From: an uncultured Collinsella sp.
Lineage (GTDB): Bacteria > Actinomycetota > Coriobacteriia > Coriobacteriales > Coriobacteriaceae
Length of the DNA: 5,074 nucleotides
NCBI GenBank assembly: GCA_900552705.1
Contig: USAX01000135.1
Span: 1-5,074, forward strand
Reading direction: 5' to 3'
The translations under genes and the position numbers were made by a program. Shown piece after piece: positions 1 to 3,813 of this stretch. The first letter of the stretch is position 1, and each line of letters begins with the position of its first letter. The notes beneath the pieces were generated by a model that saw only the letters and a list, made by a program, of their open reading frames with translations, was not told where the DNA came from and did no database searches.

Positions 1-619
1 CCATGTGGTAGTCGGTGTCCTTGAAGTCCTCGGCCATGGCGGCGCAGCGCTCGTCCTGGGCGTCCTTGGCCTTGATGAGGTACGGGGCGATGTTGCCGAA
101 CTCCTCCATGAAGGTGTCGTACTTGGGAAAGGCGCCGGCGTTCTTGAGGAAGCGGGCGACCAGCGTGATCTGGTAGGTGTAGATGGCCTCGCACAGGACG
201 TCGTCCTCGGCGAAGCTGAAGAACTTGTAGTCGGCGTACTCGGTGGCCGGGGTATTGTCGTTGGAGACGTACATCAGCGTGCGGGCGCCCTGCTCCTGGC
301 AGAACTTGGCAGCCTCAATGATCTCGGGGGTGGTGCCGGTACGGGTGGAGAAGACGCAGACAGAATCCTTGTTGAAGGTCTTGGGCGGGCAGGCGAGGAA
401 CTCTGCGGCGATCTCGCAGTGGACATCGACGTCGGCCGTGGTGGTCTCGACCCAATACTTCATCGGGAGCGTGTGGGCCCAGGTGCCGCCGCAGCCGATG
501 AAGAAGATGTTGGAATAACCCTGCTCGCAGACCTCGTCCACGGCAGCCTCAATCTGAGGACGGAGAGCGAGGGCATCGCTCACAACCTTCTCGTAACGAG
601 GCTCATCGAAATTGAACAT
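1..619 (-). CDS. SIS-domain sugar-phosphate isomerase/deglycase, FrlB/GlmS-like (3' end outside window)
   Basis: Only the first 206 codons are present; the gene continues past base 1. The start is the ATG at 619-617, with AGGAG at 626-630 six bases upstream. Residues 37-45 (NIFFIGCGG) are the first strand and glycine loop of a SIS (sugar isomerase) fold. Residues 91-99 (STRTGTTPE) match the phosphosugar-binding S-T/S-x-x-G-x-T-x-E loop that holds the phosphate in GlmS, AgaS and FrlB. No N-terminal glutaminase domain precedes it, so it is not GlmS itself. SIS proteins of this kind are cytoplasmic and act on 6-phosphorylated amino sugars or Amadori products such as fructoselysine 6-phosphate. 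Proximity to mannose-family PTS EIIA/EIIB genes supports a fructosamine- or amino-sugar-phosphate substrate, but this is inference. The C-terminal catalytic half is missing, so deglycase and isomerase cannot be told apart. It appears to be transcribed from its own promoter. Confidence 0.85.
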   Translation of the reverse strand, partial: MFNFDEPRYEKVVSDALALRPQIEAAVDEVCEQGYSNIFFIGCGGTWAHTLPMKYWVETTTADVDVHCEIAAEFLACPPKTFNKDSVCVFSTRTGTTPEIIEAAKFCQEQGARTLMYVSNDNTPATEYADYKFFSFAEDDVLCEAIYTYQITLVARFLKNAGAFPKYDTFMEEFGNIAPYLIKAKDAQDERCAAMAEDFKDTDYHM

Positions 620-639
620 CCCTTACTCCTAACTCACTT

Positions 640-660
640 GGATGAACCCTTCATTCATCC
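640..660. promoter_or_regulatory. Perfect 7-bp inverted repeat in the SIS leader, candidate operator
   Basis: GGATGAA (640-646) and TTCATCC (654-660) form a perfect inverted repeat around a 7-base spacer. It lies immediately downstream of the predicted start point and upstream of the ribosome site, where a repressor would block initiation. It could equally form a short mRNA hairpin. It does not match the inverted repeat near gntR (2646-2667), so a shared regulator is not shown. Confidence 0.4.
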
Positions 661-669
661 CATGACGTT

Positions 670-697
670 ATAATACTTTATATAACTAACTATGCAA
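670..697 (-). promoter_or_regulatory. Probable sigma70-type promoter of the SIS gene
   Basis: Reading leftward, TTGCAT (697-692) and TATTAT (675-670, five of six consensus bases) are separated by 16 bases in a very AT-rich stretch. Transcription would start near 662, about 43 bases before the SIS start codon. The promoter lies between the IS element and the SIS gene, so the gene need not depend on read-through from the EIIB side. The call rests on motif match only. Confidence 0.5.
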
Positions 698-733
698 GAA
701 CTATTTCAGATTTTTTTGATTTTTCTTTAATCA

Positions 734-758
734 AAACCACCCCTAAAAGGGGTGGTTT
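734..758. repeat. Right-end (RE) subterminal hairpin of the IS
   Basis: A perfect 10-bp stem (734-743 with 749-758) closes a 5-base loop. In the tnpA sense it begins AAACCACCCC, matching the left-end hairpin at 1430-1448. TnpA recognises such hairpins and cuts a short distance 3' of the right one, here probably within 725-733. The plus strand lacks a U-run after the stem, so a terminator role is unlikely. Confidence 0.65.
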
Positions 759-805
759 GCTCTTAGGGTATAACCCTTGGATTTCCGGCACGCGTCTAAA
801 GGCGC

Positions 806-878
806 CGGCCCTCACGGGGTTCGGGCCGCACTGCAGGTTGACCCGTGACGGACCGGTCAAACCGGCGCTATTTGCGCC
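806..878. repeat. Hairpin-rich stretch between tnpA stop and right end
   Basis: Three short stems occur here: 806-811 with 823-828, 853-857 with 861-865 (CCGGT-CAA-ACCGG), and 864-868 with 874-878 around the tnpA stop codon. The last two overlap and are mutually exclusive. This non-coding tail of about 110 bases between the stop codon and the right-end hairpin is long for a simple IS200. The stems could stabilise or terminate tnpA mRNA, but there is no T-run to make a clear terminator. Confidence 0.35.
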
Positions 879-1338
879 CCGGCCCCCTATCGAAGGGGTC
901 CTCGTACTCCTTGACGCTCAGCCGGTCGAGCGCGATGTCGGCCTTCTCCTGCTCCCGGATGTACTTCGCGATCGTGGCCTCGTTCAGGCCGACGGTGGAC
1001 ACGCAGTGGCCCTCGGCCCAGAACTTCCTGTTGCCGAACTTGTACTTCATGTTCGCGTGCCTGTCGAATACCATCAGCGAGCTCTTCCCCTTCAGGTAGC
1101 CCATCACGCTGGACACGCTGTACTTCGGCGGTATCGCCAGCAGCATGTGGACGTGGTCGGGCATCAGGTGCCCCTCGATGACCTCTATCCCCTTGTACTG
1201 GCAGAGCTTCCTGAAGATCTCCCCAAGGTCGGACCTTATTTGGTTGTAGATGACTTTGCGCCTATACTTCGGCGTGAACACGACGTGGTACTTGCACGTC
1301 CACTTCGTGTGCGACAGGCTGTAGGCCTTCTGGGCCAT
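868..1338 (-). CDS. tnpA: IS200/IS605-family transposase TnpA (Y1 HUH)
   Basis: This 156-residue protein is of full family length. TnpA dimers cut and rejoin single-stranded DNA at the hairpin ends of the element through a 5'-phosphotyrosine intermediate. Residues 62-64 (HVH, within MPDHVHML) are the metal-binding HUH motif. The downstream block FWAEGHCVSTVG (107-118) and Y126 in AKYIREQ, with Q130 four residues on, match the catalytic tyrosine helix. The N-terminal KYHVVFTPKYRR (16-27) is the typical first strand. The frame stays open to 1479, but the extra 47 residues do not resemble the family and overlap left-end hairpins, so the ATG at 1338 is preferred. Its ribosome site is poor: AGAGGG lies 12 bases away and the sequence next to the start is GGTGGTGG. 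Low translation is common for IS200. No frameshift or missing catalytic residue is seen, so it is probably active. Confidence 0.93.
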   Translation of the reverse strand: MAQKAYSLSHTKWTCKYHVVFTPKYRRKVIYNQIRSDLGEIFRKLCQYKGIEVIEGHLMPDHVHMLLAIPPKYSVSSVMGYLKGKSSLMVFDRHANMKYKFGNRKFWAEGHCVSTVGLNEATIAKYIREQEKADIALDRLSVKEYEDPFDRGPGRK

Positions 1339-1406
1339 ACGCCACCACCGCCCTCTCGACTCGGATTCCTTGCGGCCTGAACAATCGCAAGTGTCCGGCG
1401 AGGGGG

Positions 1407-1422
1407 CGGCTTTGTAAAGCCG
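1407..1422. repeat. Short hairpin in the tnpA leader
   Basis: CGGCTTT (1407-1413) and AAAGCCG (1416-1422) are a 7-bp inverted repeat about 70 bases upstream of the tnpA start. IS200 elements often carry leader hairpins that block read-through or hide the ribosome site. This one lies too far upstream to cover the start directly, so its role is open. Confidence 0.35.
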
Positions 1423-1429
1423 TTTGGCC

Positions 1430-1448
1430 CCACCCGCATAGCGGGTGG
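1430..1448. repeat. Left-end (LE) subterminal hairpin of the IS
   Basis: CCACCCGC (1430-1437) and GCGGGTGG (1441-1448) form a perfect 8-bp stem around an ATA loop. In the tnpA sense the context GAAACCACCC matches the right-end hairpin (CAAACCACCC). Same-orientation hairpins of like sequence at both ends are the signature of TnpA binding sites in this family. Confidence 0.6.
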
Positions 1449-1455
1449 TTTCTGA

Positions 1456-1478
1456 TGCGGCGCGCTGCGCGCCCCGCA
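1456..1478. repeat. GC-rich hairpin near the left end of the IS
   Basis: Bases 1456-1465 pair with 1469-1478, leaving one C-C mismatch and a 3-base loop. It lies between the LE hairpin and the outer boundary. It may be a second transposase-recognition structure, or protect tnpA from outside transcription. Confidence 0.4.
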
Positions 1479-1496
1479 CAGGCTAAAGCCTTTAAT

Positions 1497-1527
1497 AAAA
1501 AGCCCGCCGATCAAATGATCGACGGGC
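1497..1527 (-). terminator. Intrinsic terminator downstream of EIIB
   Basis: On the minus strand, bases 1527-1502 form an 11-pair stem with one C-A mismatch and an ATTT loop. Five T residues follow at 1501-1497. It lies about 50 bases after the EIIB stop, so the EIIA-EIIB transcript should end here, just before the IS and well before the SIS gene. The IS boundary falls at or directly after the T-run. Confidence 0.85.
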
Positions 1528-1578
1528 ATAGGCATAGAGCATTGGTTCAATAAATGCCGAGCATCAACGTGTTTCCGG

Positions 1579-2052
1579 CTAGAAAACGTCCTTGGCAAAC
1601 ACCTTAGCGTCATTGGGGACCTGACGGATTTCGATGGCCACGCCATCGCCCAGGAGCTCTTGGATATGCTCGGCATCTTTCTCGGTCGCAAAGATCGCAG
1701 GGGTCGGATGAAGCGTGGTCTCAGGGGTCTTTCGAGTTCCGCCCAGATTGATCTCTTTGATGTCTTTGCAACCCTTAGCGAGACGATAGACATCTTCAAT
1801 CGTCTCAGTGATGATAAACAGCGAATACTTGTCGGTAACGCCGCTGTTGAGCGCCTCGATAGCAGCGTCAACATCCTTGATGACGAGTTTAACGCCGTTG
1901 GGGCGGGCGAGCCTCAAGGCCGCCTTCCTCATGTCGTCTTTTGCCACAGCATCGCTGGCAAGCAAGATGCAATCTACATCCAAAGCGTGAGTCCAGGACA
2001 TGGCAACTTGGCCGTGAATCAGTCGGTAATCAACTCTCGTAAGCTTAATCAT
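1579..2052 (-). CDS. PTS mannose/fructose/sorbose-family EIIB component
   Basis: This 157-residue protein matches the usual 155-165 length of the LevE/ManX-type EIIB domain. It is a cytoplasmic phosphocarrier that takes phosphate from EIIA and passes it to the sugar bound by EIIC/EIID. The N-terminal block VDYRLIHGQV (7-16) is the family signature, with H13 as the phosphorylated histidine. INLGGTRKTPE (101-111) corresponds to the conserved glycine loop near the active site. An in-frame ATG at 2061 adds three residues, but GGAG (2062-2065) touches that codon. The same GGAG lies 9 bases from the ATG at 2052, so the inner start is chosen. It follows EIIA by 71 bases and ends just before a strong terminator, so it is the last gene of its transcript. 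No EIIC or EIID follows. The substrate cannot be read from this subunit. Confidence 0.93.
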   Translation of the reverse strand: MIKLTRVDYRLIHGQVAMSWTHALDVDCILLASDAVAKDDMRKAALRLARPNGVKLVIKDVDAAIEALNSGVTDKYSLFIITETIEDVYRLAKGCKDIKEINLGGTRKTPETTLHPTPAIFATEKDAEHIQELLGDGVAIEIRQVPNDAKVFAKDVF

Positions 2053-2123
2053 CGTTATCATCTCCGCACGTGATAAAGGGAATGACAGGTGTGGCCCCTA
2101 GCAAGGGCTCGAACCAGAACTAA

Positions 2124-2543
2124 CTAGAACTCTTCTTCCTCGGCGCCGGCAAGCATGTCCGCCGCCTCGCAAAGCTGAATAAACGAACGCGATCCCTCGA
2201 CCGCGGCTTTGGCCTTGTCCGCATCCAGGGAGTCCAGCTGTGTAACCATTTCCACCAGCAGCGGCAAGTTCATTCCAGCGATTAACGTAAACGATCCGTC
2301 GGTCTGCCTCTGAATGAATTCGTTGTTTACAGAGCCGCCAAAGATGTCAGTCACGACAAACCAAGAGTCGGCAGGGTCCCTCGTCTCCATCCATGCATCA
2401 ATCAACGCCGCGACGTCCCTTGAATCGTCATCGACATAGGCGCACAGGCACTCGATTCGGTCGTTGGTGCCCATCAGAATCTCCAGAGAGCTTTTCATGC
2501 CTTGGGCGAGATAACCATGACTCGCTAGCAATATCTTATTCAT
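2124..2543 (-). CDS. PTS mannose/fructose/sorbose-family EIIA component
   Basis: This 139-residue protein is a single-domain EIIA of the mannose family, which receives phosphate from HPr and hands it to EIIB. H9 in LLASHGYLAQGMKSSL (5-20) is the expected phosphorylated histidine. VVTDIFGGSVNNEF (63-76) matches the conserved D-x-x-G-G-S-x-x-N loop that surrounds the active site. LIAGMNLPLLVEMV (87-100) matches the conserved G-x-N-L-P/M segment. The protein ends in an acidic tail (EEEEF) and has no fused EIIB domain. The ATG at 2543 has GGAG at 2548-2551, four bases away. EIIB lies 71 bases downstream and gntR 135 bases upstream on the same strand, making a small regulator-EIIA-EIIB cluster. 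FrlB-type SIS linkage hints at a fructosamine or amino sugar, by inference only. Confidence 0.93.
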   Translation of the reverse strand: MNKILLASHGYLAQGMKSSLEILMGTNDRIECLCAYVDDDSRDVAALIDAWMETRDPADSWFVVTDIFGGSVNNEFIQRQTDGSFTLIAGMNLPLLVEMVTQLDSLDADKAKAAVEGSRSFIQLCEAADMLAGAEEEEF

Positions 2544-2567
2544 AGTTCTCCAATACCAATAGGACGT

Positions 2568-2598
2568 ACTATATTGTCATAACAAAGTATATTAGCAA
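2568..2598 (-). promoter_or_regulatory. Possible promoter of the EIIA-EIIB unit
   Basis: TATAGT (2573-2568) fits a -10 box at five of six bases. TTGCTA (2598-2593) could serve as -35, but the 19-base spacing is long. The box lies about 25 bases upstream of the EIIA start. A separate promoter is plausible because gntR ends 135 bases earlier, but read-through from gntR is not excluded. Confidence 0.35.
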
Positions 2599-2645
2599 TC
2601 TACCCTACGTGGTGTGTCTATTTTCCAAATCCGCGAACGGTAACA

Positions 2646-2667
2646 ATTGGTCGGTAAATCGACCAAT
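2646..2667. promoter_or_regulatory. Perfect 8-bp inverted repeat, candidate GntR operator
   Basis: ATTGGTCG (2646-2653) and CGACCAAT (2660-2667) are perfect inverted repeats around a 6-base AT-rich spacer. They lie directly after the gntR stop and upstream of the possible EIIA promoter. TGGTC...GACCA half-sites resemble those of HutC-type GntR operators, though the wide spacer is unusual. The minus strand has no T-run after the stem, which argues against a terminator for gntR. The best reading is an operator controlling EIIA-EIIB; a weak terminator or attenuator is the alternative. Confidence 0.5.
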
Positions 2668-2678
2668 CTATCTTTAAT

Positions 2679-3383
2679 TTACAAATAGAACTTCAGTCGC
2701 TCGGTGCAGTACACCTGACGGGAGATGAAAAGCGGCTCGCCACTTGGAGCATAACGTCTATCGACAAACAGAAGCAGCGAAGAGTCCAGCTCCACGTTAA
2801 GGTATGCCGCCTCGAGCTCGCTCGCATAGCAGACCCCGAGCGTACGCGTGTTGGGACCCATCTTGATCCCCTGGCGATCGAGTACCGCCATCAGTGAATC
2901 ATCGAGGGACTCATGCTCCAAAAAAGAAAGCGCAGCGGAATAGCTATTGGTTTCCAGCATCGTGGGCTTGCCATCCACAAGGCGCAGACGACGGCTACGC
3001 AATACCTTTTGGGTATCGTCTACGCCCAGGAACTTCGCGTCTCGCAGACTTGGGAAGTCCCAGCCCATTTCGAGAACCCTGGTAGACGCCTGTTTGCCCG
3101 CAAGCTGGCACGAATGGGTAAAGCTCTCACGGTCGTCCGCGGCATACATCTGCGTGTCCGACGAAACGAACGTGCCCTTGCCGCGGGCCCTCTCAACAAG
3201 CCCAGCATCTTCCATTTCTTTAATTGCGGAGCGAACCGTTATTCGGCTCACACCAAATTGCTCGATAAGCTCCGCCTCGGTCGGAAGCTTATCTCCCGGG
3301 CGGTACGTGCCGTTGGCGATTGAATCAGAAAGCGCACGAACAATCTGTTTGTACAGGGGGATAACGCTATTTGCCTCAACCAT
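2679..3383 (-). CDS. GntR-family transcriptional regulator, HutC subfamily
   Basis: This 234-residue protein has the two-domain layout of HutC/FrlR/YvoA regulators. Residues 8-75 form the winged helix-turn-helix: PLYKQIVRALSDSI, then the GTYRPGDKLPTEAEL block, the recognition helix SRITVRSAIKEM, and the wing RGKGTFV. Residues about 98-234 form a UTRA ligand-binding domain, ending in the typical SRQVYCTERLKFYL. UTRA domains often bind phosphorylated sugars or amino-sugar derivatives, which fits the PTS and SIS neighbours. An upstream ATG at 3392 has AAAGG only one base away. The same AAAGG (3394-3398) is 10 bases from the ATG at 3383, so the inner start is preferred; the difference is three residues. 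It probably represses the downstream EIIA-EIIB genes, perhaps through 2646-2667. The exact effector is unknown. Confidence 0.93.
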   Translation of the reverse strand: MVEANSVIPLYKQIVRALSDSIANGTYRPGDKLPTEAELIEQFGVSRITVRSAIKEMEDAGLVERARGKGTFVSSDTQMYAADDRESFTHSCQLAGKQASTRVLEMGWDFPSLRDAKFLGVDDTQKVLRSRRLRLVDGKPTMLETNSYSAALSFLEHESLDDSLMAVLDRQGIKMGPNTRTLGVCYASELEAAYLNVELDSSLLLFVDRRYAPSGEPLFISRQVYCTERLKFYL

Positions 3384-3597
3384 ATCAACCATACCTTTAC
3401 AAGAAATCAGCAGCCTATAGATAAATGACTTATATTGTATTAGAACTTTTTAGCACTCCACGCCATTTCCTATAATGTTTTAGCAAACGAGGGGTTATTT
3501 TGCGTAAGCGGTGTAGAGTCCATCCATTTCCGCATACAGCTTCAATCTGATGGCGGTATATGCATCCGATAAGCCGATTGATTTTTATCTTCTACCT

Positions 3598-3637
3598 GTC
3601 TCACATTCATCCCTCGTCGTAGAGATGCATGTGAGGT
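3598..3637. repeat. Imperfect 36-40 base hairpin
   Basis: CTCACAT (3600-3606) pairs with ATGTGAG (3629-3635). The stem continues inward with CATC (3608-3611) to GATG (3624-3627), then two more pairs after single mismatches, to a CGTCGT loop (3615-3620). In all, 13 of 15 positions pair, with G-T wobbles outside. Function is unknown. Confidence 0.45.
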
Positions 3638-3659
3638 GAGAGATACGTACTTGACGCGC

Positions 3660-3723
3660 GAGCGTGGATATTTGGACGGTTTTTGGGCTTTTGGCGGCCG
3701 ATTTCGTCCGAAAATCCACGCTC
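3660..3723. repeat. 64-base imperfect palindrome (long stem-loop)
   Basis: GAGCGTGGAT (3660-3669) is the exact reverse complement of ATCCACGCTC (3714-3723). After one A-A mismatch, pairing continues from 3671-3679 with 3704-3712 through TTTGGACGG and TTTCGTCCG, with two G-T wobbles. The loop is about 24 bases (3680-3703). No gene ends here on either strand and no T-run follows, so it is not an ordinary terminator. It could be a REP- or MITE-like dispersed element, or a structured RNA upstream of the peptidase gene. Confidence 0.6.
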
Positions 3724-3733
3724 ATCCGGCAGA

Positions 3734-3761
3734 TTGGTCGAGGGCCCCATATGGGTATACT
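3734..3761 (+). promoter_or_regulatory. Probable promoter of the M16C peptidase gene
   Basis: TATACT (3756-3761) matches a -10 box at five of six bases. TTGGTC (3734-3739) is a weak -35 at 16-base spacing. The start point would be near 3768, giving a leader of about 45 bases. The perfect palindrome CCCATATGGG (3746-3755) fills the spacer right up to the -10 box, where a bound regulator would interfere with polymerase. Confidence 0.5.
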
Positions 3762-3781
3762 CTCGAGGATTCGACTCGATT

Positions 3782-3807
3782 CGCCCCCGCTGGGGCGTCA
3801 AAGGAGG
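3782..3807 (+). promoter_or_regulatory. Leader hairpin and strong ribosome site of the M16C gene
   Basis: CGCCCC (3782-3787) and GGGGCG (3792-3797) form a 6-bp GC hairpin just upstream of AAGGAGG (3801-3807), a near-perfect Shine-Dalgarno site six bases before the ATG at 3814. The hairpin leaves the ribosome site exposed, so it is more likely neutral or stabilising than inhibitory. Confidence 0.5.
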
Positions 3808-3813
3808 CTGCAT

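Larger units (their letters stand above)
725..1496 (-). mobile_element. IS200-type insertion sequence (IS200/IS605 family), tnpA only
   Basis: The element is recognised from an intact Y1 HUH transposase gene plus subterminal hairpins rather than terminal inverted repeats, as is usual for this family. In the tnpA sense, the left-end hairpin (1448-1430) and right-end hairpin (758-734) both begin with AAACCACCC and lie in the same orientation. The outer limits are approximate: they are set by the 7-mer CTTTAAT, found on the plus strand at 725-731 and 1490-1496. Its first copy is followed by CAAAAC and its second by AAAAAG. Total length is about 770 bases, close to the roughly 700 of typical IS200 elements. 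No tnpB is present. It sits between the EIIB terminator and the SIS promoter and disrupts no coding region. Confidence 0.8.
3384..3813. other. Divergent intergenic gap, no convincing gene
   Basis: About 430 bases separate gntR and the M16C gene. The gntR side is AT-rich and holds weak leftward -10-like boxes (TACAAT at 3439-3434, TATAAG at 3434-3429) without a good -35. A perfect TATAAT on the plus strand (3471-3476) also lacks a clear -35 and leads to no nearby gene. TTTTAGCA occurs at 3448-3455 and again at 3478-3485. Bases 3490-3596 show no feature I can name. Two imperfect hairpins then fill 3598-3723, before the M16C promoter. Short open frames here have no ribosome site or recognisable product. 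Confidence 0.6.

Noticed and set aside
5..673. Long plus-strand open frame (222 codons) opposite the SIS gene
   Set aside because: It has low-complexity Val/Leu/Gly-rich composition and no ribosome site. The minus strand encodes a clear SIS domain with its phosphosugar motif.
734..758. The 734-758 hairpin as a bidirectional terminator
   Set aside because: Neither strand has a proper T-run after the stem, and its sequence match to the left-end hairpin fits an IS end better.
757..1380. Plus-strand open frame opposite tnpA
   Set aside because: It is a shadow of the transposase frame in GC-rich DNA, with no recognisable product. The opposite strand has the HUH and tyrosine motifs.
1339..1479. 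N-terminal extension of tnpA to an upstream ATG at 1479
   Set aside because: The 47 extra residues do not look like the family, and they run through the left-end hairpins, which are DNA structures for transposition.
2086..2120. tRNA-like fragment: GGTTCGAGCCC on the minus strand between EIIA and EIIB
   Set aside because: It resembles a T-loop, but the flanking bases do not pair into a T-stem, and no anticodon arm or acceptor stem is present.
2894..3420. Plus-strand open frames within gntR
   Set aside because: They overlap each other in different frames and lie opposite a well-defined GntR/UTRA gene.
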